Part shown: one piece after another, positions 8,474 through 15,431 of the stretch | Layout of the letters: every line of letters starts with the position of its first letter | How positions within the stretch are numbered: the stretch's first letter is position 1 | Assembly: GCA_913057235.1 (NCBI GenBank) | Contig: CAJXNI010000003.1 | Span: 62,001 to 126,000 of the forward strand | From: an uncultured Bacteroidota bacterium | GTDB taxonomy: Bacteria; Bacteroidota; Bacteroidia; Flavobacteriales; Schleiferiaceae | Direction: 5' to 3' | Length of the DNA: 64,000 nt | Notes under the pieces: model-generated | What the model was told of the DNA's origin: nothing | Seen by the model: only the letters and a program-made list of their open reading frames with translations | Database searches by the model: none | Made by a program: the position numbers and the translations under genes

Positions 8474-9232
8474 ATGATACAGGCACTTTTAGTAGATGAC
8501 GAGCAAAACTCACGAGACACTTTAAAAGGAAAGTTAGAGCTGTTTTGCCCCGAAGTGGAAGTAGTGGCAGAAGCTAACTCCGTAGCTAGTGCACAAGAAG
8601 CACTCCAATCGCACAAACCAGGTTTGCTTTTTTTAGATATTGAACTGGCCGGAGAAAGTGGATTTGACCTGCTCCAATCGCTCAACGAAAGTGGATCAGA
8701 AATTCCGGCTGTAGTATTCATAACCGCCCATGATGAGTTTGCCATCCAAGCCATTAAGTTTAGTGCCTTAGACTACCTCTTAAAACCCATAGATCCTGAG
8801 GAGTTGGTAAAAGCCGTGCGCAAAGCCGAAGAGGAGCAAGGCTTACCCAGCAAGGCCACCAGCTTTAACGTGCTGGTAGAGAATATTCGCAAAGCGGCTG
8901 ACTCCCCCAAAAAAGTGGTGGTTCCTACCAGTGACGGAATGCACGTAATTAAGATCTCAGAGATTATTCGTTTAGAGAGCAGCAGTAATTACACCACCTT
9001 TCACCTGCACAACCAAAAGCCGCTGTTGGCCTCTAAAACCTTAAAGGAGTTTGATGGCATGTTGCACGGCTACTCTTTCAATCGCATTCACAAAAGCCAC
9101 TTGGTGAATATGAATTTTGTGAAGCGCTACGTACAAACGGATGGAGGCTACTTGATTTTAGAAGACGGCTCGCAAATTCCGGTGGCCAACCGTAAAAAAG
9201 AGCAACTGCTTAGTATCCTAAAGAACCTTTAG
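8474..9232 (+). CDS. LytTR-family response regulator
   Basis: A 252-residue regulator. The receiver domain covers residues 3-118, with acidic pair D8/D9, phospho-acceptor D55 (LLFLDIELAG) and conserved K104 (YLLKPID). A LytTR DNA-binding domain fills about residues 148-250 (EIIRLESSSNYTTFHL, FNRIHKSHLVN). It lies 9 bases after the LytS-type kinase and is surely its partner. Its 3' end overlaps the convergent purE gene by 23 bases. LytTR proteins usually bind paired direct repeats; none is obvious here, so target genes cannot be named. Confidence 0.92.
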   Translation: MIQALLVDDEQNSRDTLKGKLELFCPEVEVVAEANSVASAQEALQSHKPGLLFLDIELAGESGFDLLQSLNESGSEIPAVVFITAHDEFAIQAIKFSALDYLLKPIDPEELVKAVRKAEEEQGLPSKATSFNVLVENIRKAADSPKKVVVPTSDGMHVIKISEIIRLESSSNYTTFHLHNQKPLLASKTLKEFDGMLHGYSFNRIHKSHLVNMNFVKRYVQTDGGYLILEDGSQIPVANRKKEQLLSILKNL

Positions 9233-9719
9233 AATTCGATAGGCTTTCAGCCGATGCAACCACCTTTTGGTGTAACTGCTTTTTGTAGTCCAGAATCCGG
9301 TCCAGTACCTCAGGCTGGTGACTGCCTAGAATCTGAGCGGCCAAAATACCAGCATTTTTAGCGCCATTTAAGGCTACCGTTGCTACCGGCACACCACCTG
9401 GCATTTGAAGAATAGACAATACAGAGTCCCAGCCATCAATAGAATTGCTGCTTTTTACCGGCACTCCAATTACCGGCAAGGGCGAAAGGGAAGCTACCAT
9501 GCCTGGCAGGTGAGCCGCTCCACCCGCACCGGCAATAATCACTTTAATGCCTCGGGAGTGGGCATTCTGCGCAAAGTCATACATCACATCGGGTGTACGA
9601 TGCGCTGAAACAATCTTTACCTCGTGCTCAATTTTAAGTTCCTGTAAAATTTTAAGGGCCTCATTCATTACGGGAAGGTCACTCTTGCTTCCCATAATTA
9701 CACTTACCGCTGCACTCAT
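9210..9719 (-). CDS. purE: N5-carboxyaminoimidazole ribonucleotide mutase
   Basis: A 169-residue class I PurE, which rearranges N5-CAIR to CAIR in de novo purine synthesis. Family motifs are present: VIMGSKSDLPVM at the N-terminus, SAHRTPD with the catalytic histidine, and GAGGAAHLPGMVAS. The length is normal. Its start overlaps the purK stop by 4 bases (9716-9719), the usual purK-purE coupling. The 3' end overlaps the LytTR regulator gene on the opposite strand by 23 bases, so no separate terminator fits between them. Confidence 0.95.
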   Translation of the reverse strand: MSAAVSVIMGSKSDLPVMNEALKILQELKIEHEVKIVSAHRTPDVMYDFAQNAHSRGIKVIIAGAGGAAHLPGMVASLSPLPVIGVPVKSSNSIDGWDSVLSILQMPGGVPVATVALNGAKNAGILAAQILGSHQPEVLDRILDYKKQLHQKVVASAESLSNSKGSLGY

Positions 9720-10879
9720 ACGCTTATAACTTTTATTTTTTCTTTAACCTTTTTTGCTTTTTCACGGGCTTCTTCTAAACTCTGGGCTGTTACCGTAACG
9801 TGGCCCATTTTGCGAAAAGGCCGCGTTTCGGCCTTACCGTACAGATGCACATAAACCCCTGGCATGGCCATTATTTCTTCAATGCCCTGGTATTTTACCG
9901 GCCCTTCAAAATCGGGGTCACCCACCAGGTTAATCATAACGGCCGGTTTTATAGTTTCGGTATCGCCCAAAGGCAAACCTAAAATAGCGCGAATGTGCTG
10001 CTCAAATTGAGAGGTGGTATTGCCTTCAATGCTCAGGTGGCCACTGTTGTGTACCCGCGGAGCTACTTCATTTACCAGCAAATCACCCTGCTGGGTATAA
10101 AACATTTCTACCGCCAAAATACCCACCAGGCCTAACTTTTTTGCTAAGCCTTCGGCTAGCTGCCGGGTTTGGTCTTGAATATTTTGGGGCAGTAAGCTGG
10201 GGCTGAATACGTATTCCACCAAATTAGCAGTAGGGTGAAAGTCCATTTCTACGGTTGGAAAGGCCTTTACTTCTCCGGTGGCCGAGCGGGCTACCACCAC
10301 CGCCAGCTCTTTTTCAAAAGGAATTAAATCTTCAACCAGGCAGGGAGCATCAGGCAGGTCCTGAATTTGGTTAACTTCTTTTAAGACACTGACTCCTCGT
10401 CCGTCAAAGCCGCCCGTATCTACTTTCCACACGCAGGGAAGTTTAAACGCACCTTGCTTAAAAGCCGACTCTAATTCCGCTTTTGATGAGTAGCTCTTGA
10501 AAGCCGAAGTAGGAATTCCTTCTTTTTGGTAAAAGGTTTTTTGGGCAATCTTACTTTTTATCAGTTCAATTACTTGGGGTTGGGGAAAGACTTTCTTGCC
10601 GGCTTTTTCCAACTCGGCCAGGGCCGCAGTATTCACATTTTCAATCTCAATGGTCAGCACATCGGGCTTTTCACCAAAGCTCATTACGGTCTCATAATCG
10701 GTTAACGAACCATGGGTAAAATGATTGCAACCAATACGGCAGGGGGCTACAGCCGATGGGTCCAGCACGTGGGTGCCAATATCCAGTCTGCGGGTTTCTT
10801 GCAGGATCATTTTGCCCAGTTGGCCTCCTCCCACAATGCCTATGGAAAAAGAGCTGGAGAAAAATTCAGGCGTATTCAA
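9716..10879 (-). CDS. purK: N5-carboxyaminoimidazole ribonucleotide synthase
   Basis: A 387-residue ATP-grasp enzyme that carboxylates aminoimidazole ribonucleotide with ATP and bicarbonate; PurE then uses the product. Seen are the N-terminal nucleotide-fold motif GIVGGGQLGKM, the ATP-grasp stretch CVWKVDTGGFDGRG, and the metal-binding end EVAPRVHNSGH. It overlaps purE by 4 bases downstream and the SprT-like gene by 4 bases upstream (10876-10879). All four genes from 11627 down to 9210 are joined in this way and should share one transcript. Confidence 0.95.
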   Translation of the reverse strand: MNTPEFFSSSFSIGIVGGGQLGKMILQETRRLDIGTHVLDPSAVAPCRIGCNHFTHGSLTDYETVMSFGEKPDVLTIEIENVNTAALAELEKAGKKVFPQPQVIELIKSKIAQKTFYQKEGIPTSAFKSYSSKAELESAFKQGAFKLPCVWKVDTGGFDGRGVSVLKEVNQIQDLPDAPCLVEDLIPFEKELAVVVARSATGEVKAFPTVEMDFHPTANLVEYVFSPSLLPQNIQDQTRQLAEGLAKKLGLVGILAVEMFYTQQGDLLVNEVAPRVHNSGHLSIEGNTTSQFEQHIRAILGLPLGDTETIKPAVMINLVGDPDFEGPVKYQGIEEIMAMPGVYVHLYGKAETRPFRKMGHVTVTAQSLEEAREKAKKVKEKIKVISV

Positions 10880-11493
10880 AATAAGGAGTTTAAGGGTTGA
10901 ACTTCAGCCAAAGGGTGCACCATGTATTCCCGCTGGTTGTGCGGATTTTTACAGCGGTAACGCTTTCGGCTTTTAGGACCTTTAATTAGTGTTTTTTTAC
11001 CGAGGGTGAAAAAGCTCCCGTTTGGTAAATCTTCCACAAAAGTAATTCCTTCAACAGGCTTGTCAAATTCTTTCAGAACCCGGTATAAGGCTTCACTAGT
11101 AGCGCTGCTGGCATGCCCTTTGGCCAAACTTTGACCTAAGGCCTTTGCGATTTTTTCGGGAAATATTTGAGCGGCAAAAAAGGGTTCGCAAACCTGCGTA
11201 AAGGTATTTTGCCATTCAGGTCCATGGGGCTTAATTTTTCTACCAAAGTCTGCGTACGCTTTCAGGTGGGCAAATTCATGCAAGAGCGTGATTAAAAAGG
11301 CATAGGGATTTAAGTTGCTGTTAATGCTTATGCGATGGGGCTCTTTTCGCACCGGCAAGCGGTAATCACCAAACTTGCTCTTGCGTGGCTTGGTGATGCG
11401 CAGCTGCAGGGGATAAGCTTTTAAGATGGGCTCTAGCAGCGGCAAAGCTTCAGCCGGCACATATTTTTTTAATGGACCCAGCGCTTCACTCAA
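10876..11493 (-). CDS. SprT-like zinc metallopeptidase
   Basis: A 205-residue SprT-like protein. LLHEFAHLKAY contains the HExxH zinc motif (H72, E73, H76), and a further histidine at about residue 90 (KPHGPEW) fits the third ligand. The C-terminal zinc-ribbon cysteines of Spartan-type proteins are largely missing; only a single CKNPHNQ motif is seen. The start is a TTG at 11491-11493, supported because it overlaps the TGA of the upstream lipoprotein gene as TTGA. Some SprT-family members cleave DNA-protein crosslinks; the substrate here is unknown. It is in an operon with purK and purE. Confidence 0.8.
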   Translation of the reverse strand: MSEALGPLKKYVPAEALPLLEPILKAYPLQLRITKPRKSKFGDYRLPVRKEPHRISINSNLNPYAFLITLLHEFAHLKAYADFGRKIKPHGPEWQNTFTQVCEPFFAAQIFPEKIAKALGQSLAKGHASSATSEALYRVLKEFDKPVEGITFVEDLPNGSFFTLGKKTLIKGPKSRKRYRCKNPHNQREYMVHPLAEVQPLNSLF

Positions 11494-11627
11494 AATTCCA
11501 GGGTTTTAACGCTGCTCTTACCCGGGCAATTGCAATCTTCCAATGCCTTACATCCGCTGCAAAGCAGGCCTAAAAAGGCAAGCGCAATAATTATATTTTT
11601 GGCAGAATTGTAACGCTTTAAAAACAT
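11490..11627 (-). CDS. small lipoprotein, 45 residues
   Basis: A short gene with an ATG at 11625-11627 and a TGA at 11490-11492. The product has a basic start (MFLKRYNSAK), a hydrophobic stretch and the lipobox LLCSGC with C26 as lipid anchor. The mature peptide is only 20 residues and carries two more cysteines (DCNCPG). It overlaps the SprT-like gene by 4 bases, and a promoter box ends 5 bases before the ATG, so it appears to be the first gene of the sprT-purK-purE transcript. I recognise no family. Confidence 0.6.
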   Translation of the reverse strand: MFLKRYNSAKNIIIALAFLGLLCSGCKALEDCNCPGKSSVKTLEF

Positions 11628-11632
11628 AAGGG

Positions 11633-11640
11633 CAAAATTA
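11633..11640 (-). promoter_or_regulatory. -7 promoter box TAATTTTG
   Basis: An exact TAnnTTTG match on the minus strand, ending 5 bases before the ATG of the small lipoprotein gene. The transcript would have almost no leader. No good -33 TTG is visible. Confidence 0.45.
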
Positions 11641-11656
11641 CTTTTAATTTAGCGAT

Positions 11657-12403
11657 ATGATGATAACGAGCTGGATAAGCACCCTGGGTAAGTTTTTTAT
11701 TATGTTGGGGCGTGCTTTTAGTAAGCCCGAGAGCTTTAAAGAATACAACAAGGCCTTTTGGCGCGACTTAGACCACCTGGGGGTAGACAGCTTAGGTATT
11801 GTGACCATTATCTCAGTTTTTGTAGGGGCGGTGGTAACCATTCAAACCGCGTATAATTTGAATGATCCTTTAATCCCTGACTACTACATTGCTATTGCCA
11901 CCCGGGAGTCCATTATTCTGGAATTTTCACCCACCATTGTAAGCTTAATTTTAGCCGGTAAGGTAGGCTCCAACATTGCCGGTACTTTGGGTAGCATGCG
12001 GGTAACCGAGCAGATAGATGCCCTGGAGGTGATGGGCGTAAATCCCTACTCTTATTTGATTTTACCCAAAATTATTGCCCTTGTTTTTTTCAATCCTATT
12101 CTCATCAGCTTAAGCATGTTTTTAGGCATAGTAGGGGGCTATGTAGCAGCCTCTTTTGGGGTGGTGGCGCCACAGGATTTTATTCAAGGTTTACAAATTG
12201 AGTTTAATTCTTACTATGTAGTATATGCCTTAATGAAAACGGTGGTGTTTGCCTTTTTAATTGTGAGCGTTTCAGCTTACTACGGTTTTTTTGTGAAAGG
12301 CGGAGCCATAGAAGTAGGGATTAATTCAACCAAAGCCGTGGTGAGTAGCTCAGTGGCCATAATTGTGGCTAATTATCTTTTAACCCAATTATTGCTGGTA
12401 TAA
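11657..12403 (+). CDS. mlaE: Mla-type ABC transporter permease
   Basis: A 248-residue MlaE/YrbE permease, the inner-membrane part of ABC systems that move phospholipids between the membranes. Motifs are ESIILEFSPTIVSLILAGKVGSNIAGTLGS-type sequence (residues about 85-115), the following TEQIDALEVMGVNP coupling region, and five to six hydrophobic segments. The ATPase gene begins directly after its stop codon (TAA then ATG), so the two are co-translated. No substrate-binding MlaD/MCE gene follows; a terminator ends the unit. Its own promoter must lie in the 29 bases shared with the divergent lipoprotein gene or just beyond. Confidence 0.9.
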   Translation: MMITSWISTLGKFFIMLGRAFSKPESFKEYNKAFWRDLDHLGVDSLGIVTIISVFVGAVVTIQTAYNLNDPLIPDYYIAIATRESIILEFSPTIVSLILAGKVGSNIAGTLGSMRVTEQIDALEVMGVNPYSYLILPKIIALVFFNPILISLSMFLGIVGGYVAASFGVVAPQDFIQGLQIEFNSYYVVYALMKTVVFAFLIVSVSAYYGFFVKGGAIEVGINSTKAVVSSSVAIIVANYLLTQLLLV

Positions 12404-13156
12404 ATGATAGAGGTAAACAACATAAAAAAGAGCTTTGGAAGTACTGAGGTAATCAAAGGCATTTCGGCCAATTTTAAGCCCGGTGAAACCAGCTTGATTA
12501 TTGGCAGTTCTGGTGCGGGCAAAACGGTTTTTTTAAAAGCATTGGTAGGACTCCACAACATAGACTCTGGTGAAATTGTGTATGACGACCGGCAGCTAGG
12601 GAAAATGGATGAAGATGAACGCACCGCACTGCGCACGGAAATGGGGATGGTTTTTCAAGGCAACGCCCTTTTTGATTCATTGACCATTGAAGAGAACGTA
12701 TCTTTTGCGCTGAACATGTTTTCAGACATGAGTGAAGAGGAGAAAAGAGACCGCGCTAATTTTTGCCTAAAACGCGTAAATCTTAATAATGTAGGGCACC
12801 AGTTCCCGGCAGAGCTAAGCGGGGGAATGCAAAAGCGTGTGGCCATAGCCCGGGCCATTAGCATGAATCCAAAATATTTGTTTTGTGATGAGCCCAATTC
12901 GGGCTTAGACCCAAAAACCGCCATTGTTATTGACAACCTTTTACAGGAAATTACCCAAGAGTTTAACATTACTACGGTGATTAACACCCACGATATGAAT
13001 TCGGTGATTGAAATTGGCGACAGCATTATTCTCATTAAAGATGGCCTGAAAGCCTGGCAGGGCACCGGAGACGATATTTTAACCACCACCAATGACGATA
13101 TTACCGACTTTGTCTACAGCTCGGAGCTTTTCAAGCGAATTCGTAGAAACACCTAA
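12404..13156 (+). CDS. mlaF: Mla-type ABC transporter ATP-binding protein
   Basis: A 250-residue ATPase partner of the permease upstream. The Walker A motif GSSGAGKT is at residues 34-41, the signature LSGGMQKR near 142, and the Walker B/D-loop FCDEPNSGLDP near 162, followed by NTHDMNS with the switch histidine. The MlaF type is indicated by LSGGMQKR (most importers have GQQQR) and by the neighbouring MlaE permease. The gene is followed within 10 bases by a strong hairpin terminator, so the operon has two genes. Confidence 0.92.
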   Translation: MIEVNNIKKSFGSTEVIKGISANFKPGETSLIIGSSGAGKTVFLKALVGLHNIDSGEIVYDDRQLGKMDEDERTALRTEMGMVFQGNALFDSLTIEENVSFALNMFSDMSEEEKRDRANFCLKRVNLNNVGHQFPAELSGGMQKRVAIARAISMNPKYLFCDEPNSGLDPKTAIVIDNLLQEITQEFNITTVINTHDMNSVIEIGDSIILIKDGLKAWQGTGDDILTTTNDDITDFVYSSELFKRIRRNT

Positions 13157-13164
13157 ATAAAAAA

Positions 13165-13190
13165 AGCCAAGCTTCACAGCTTGGCTCTTT
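13165..13190. terminator. bidirectional hairpin terminator
   Basis: AGCCAAGCT and AGCTTGGCT form a 9-bp stem with a 4-base loop. CTTTT follows on the plus strand, and a run of A precedes it, which reads as a T run on the minus strand. It sits between the convergent mlaF (ends 13156) and T9SS protein gene (ends 13216) and can serve both. Confidence 0.8.
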
Positions 13191-13215
13191 TAGTATTACT
13201 GATTTTTCTTGGCTT

Positions 13216-15225
13216 CTATTTCTGGACCGTCAATTTCACTGTTTTGGTAGCGGTGCCATCGGAGCTAATATTGATAAGATATACGCCACTCGGCAAATGA
13301 CCAAGACTAAGTTCCATGCGCTCATTGCCGTTTACCGCAAGCGAAGCCTCATGAACCAGGTCTCCAACCATACTTAACACCTGCACCTGGTAATTACCGG
13401 GCGAAGCAAACTCAATAAAGCCATTACCGGTGGTAGGGTTGGGATACACCGAAAATTCGCCTAGCTCATCCTCACTCAATGAAATATCACTGGGTTCGGC
13501 TAAAATTAAACGGTAATGCGGGGCTAAGAAGGTAGTGCTGTTGGAAAAGAAGCTAAACCAGTCTCCGTTATTGTTTTGGAAAACAGAGGCTAGTGAAGGT
13601 TGCCCCCAATTAGCACTGTTGGCCAAGCGTACTACGCCATCGGTAGCGTTGGGAAAAAAGGTAGTTACCACGTAATACGTTCCGGTGGGTAAGGTGAGCG
13701 GACGCCCCATGGCATCTTCAAAAGAATAATTGGTAAGCTCGCAGGGTACGCTCCCGTCTAAGGTGAATACTTTGGAGTAGAGCGGTACTGCATTGGCCGG
13801 GAAACCTGCGTTAAAAGCAAAGCCGGCTGTATCAAAAATAGCAATTTCGATGTCTGCCGTTGAGTCGGTTAGGCAGCTCATTTCCATTTCTATACCTTGT
13901 AAATGCACAAAGCCAGCATCGCCAGCGGTATCTTCATCTTCCAGAGCGTACATCACCCCTATGGCCGCCATGCCATTGGTACCGGTGTTAGTGCCAAAAT
14001 AATTATCGGCCACTCCATCGTCTAAAGAATATTTGTCGCCTACCCGTAAATCAAAGGTGTCTGCTGTGGGGGTGTTCCCCGAGGTAAGACTGTCTGAGAT
14101 TGCTTTGTAAATTACTTTAAAGTCTCCGGCAAAAGGAGGCGTCCAGGCGGGGGTAGTAAGGGTGGTGTAGTAAGCGGTATCTAAAGCCGGTAAACTGGCA
14201 ACGGTAGGACTTGGTAGGGTTGTTACCACGGCATTGTTAGAGTCTCTAATTTCCACTTCCAGCCCTACGTTGGTTTGGGTAGCGGTGCCGTAGTTGTACA
14301 TATTGGCGTCAAAAGTAATGGTAGCAGGTTGTTTTTCAGCCAGATGTAAATACTTGGGATACAGCGGGTCACTGTCAAAAATGATGTCTTGGGCTGGTGC
14401 TTCTCCTGAAGTGCCAGGAGCGGTGCCGCGGGTAAACAGTAACAGGTTTTCAGGCGGGGTGGTTAGTTGAATATCATCAATCATCCAGTAATAACGGCCT
14501 GAGCCATTGGAATTGCTAACGGTGCCGTCAAAAATAAACTCCAAAACCACTTGACTCTGATTGGCCACTATGCCTGAGATATTAGCTCTAAAAAAAGCAT
14601 CCTGGTCTGTAGAAGAGTTCACGGGTAAATCAGAAGCGGGAAAAACCTCCACGGTATCTGTAAAAGTAAGCCCACCGTCAACACTTATGGCTACGTACCA
14701 GGCGGCCTGAAATCTACGAGCATAGGAGTAGAAAGTGAGTTCTGCGCCTGGCTCATTGCTGAGGTCAATGACTCCGGTTTGTAAACGACCTACGTGGGGG
14801 GCTGGTACAGGGCCTTGGCCGTTGGTAGCTCGGTCTCCGTTTGAGTGGAGAAAATCAGAATCAAAAATTACAAAGCCGTTGGTACGGGTAGGGGAGGCAA
14901 TGGGGTCTCCGGTGTTGCCTGATTGAAGGGGTCCGGCCCAGCATCCTCTAGAGCCAACTGAATCAGGCGGAACAGTGTTGGGTCCTCTATATTCCCATAG
15001 GGCCAAGGCAGGGGAGCCATTTTGACTCCATGACATAGGTATGCCATTGGCAAAATCTTCAGACCAAATGACATTTTGGGAGGATTCTGTAAGATCAAAA
15101 ACTTCATAGGCCCGCGTGGGCGGTATTTCTTGGTAGTCTTCTGAGGGGGCTGCTTGCGGCAAGCCTTGAGCAGATACAGAAAGGCTTAGGCCTGAAGCCA
15201 GGCTCAAGAGTACAATTTTTTTCAT
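13216..15225 (-). CDS. T9SS type A sorting domain protein (choice-of-anchor J-like N-terminus)
   Basis: A secreted protein of 669 residues. I start it at the ATG at 15223-15225 because MKKIVLLSLASGLSLSVSAQ is a textbook signal peptide; an upstream in-frame start adds nine polar residues. The first third (WSEDFANGIP, FVIFDSDFL, SVDGGLTF) resembles the choice-of-anchor J/MAM-like jelly-roll fold. The middle is made of Ig-like repeats. The C-terminal 80 residues carry the T9SS type A marks: FSVYPNPTTGNG, VLSMVGDLV, LPSGVYLI and a terminal VKLTVQK. It is a tandem paralogue of the next gene upstream (15432-17474). It is probably exported and attached to the surface or released; no enzyme motif is visible. 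Confidence 0.85.
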   Translation of the reverse strand: MKKIVLLSLASGLSLSVSAQGLPQAAPSEDYQEIPPTRAYEVFDLTESSQNVIWSEDFANGIPMSWSQNGSPALALWEYRGPNTVPPDSVGSRGCWAGPLQSGNTGDPIASPTRTNGFVIFDSDFLHSNGDRATNGQGPVPAPHVGRLQTGVIDLSNEPGAELTFYSYARRFQAAWYVAISVDGGLTFTDTVEVFPASDLPVNSSTDQDAFFRANISGIVANQSQVVLEFIFDGTVSNSNGSGRYYWMIDDIQLTTPPENLLLFTRGTAPGTSGEAPAQDIIFDSDPLYPKYLHLAEKQPATITFDANMYNYGTATQTNVGLEVEIRDSNNAVVTTLPSPTVASLPALDTAYYTTLTTPAWTPPFAGDFKVIYKAISDSLTSGNTPTADTFDLRVGDKYSLDDGVADNYFGTNTGTNGMAAIGVMYALEDEDTAGDAGFVHLQGIEMEMSCLTDSTADIEIAIFDTAGFAFNAGFPANAVPLYSKVFTLDGSVPCELTNYSFEDAMGRPLTLPTGTYYVVTTFFPNATDGVVRLANSANWGQPSLASVFQNNNGDWFSFFSNSTTFLAPHYRLILAEPSDISLSEDELGEFSVYPNPTTGNGFIEFASPGNYQVQVLSMVGDLVHEASLAVNGNERMELSLGHLPSGVYLINISSDGTATKTVKLTVQK

Positions 15226-15371
15226 GTCAGTTGTATTTGTTTTCTCTACCAAAATACAAAAATTAGCTTTTAGTTACCTGATAGGGAGAAGCCTACACTC
15301 TTTTGAAAAGAATTAGATCTTAACCAGAGCCTGATTATTATTTTTAAATGGCCCAAGAAAAAAGGGAAAGG

Positions 15372-15404
15372 CAAAAAAAAAGCCGCGCTCCTGAGAGCGC
15401 GGCT
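15372..15404 (-). terminator. intrinsic terminator after the second T9SS paralogue
   Basis: AGCCGCGCTC and GAGCGCGGCT form a perfect 10-bp GC-rich stem with a 4-base loop, followed on the minus strand by nine T. It lies 27 bases past the stop of the gene at 15432-17474, so the two tandem paralogues are probably transcribed separately. Confidence 0.9.
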
Positions 15405-15431
15405 TTGCTATTTAAAGACTGTGGACTTTTC

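Noticed and set aside
8149-8754. 201-codon open frame on the minus strand
   Set aside because: It is antisense to the kinase end and the regulator start, spans their junction, and its serine-rich composition is typical of a shadow frame.
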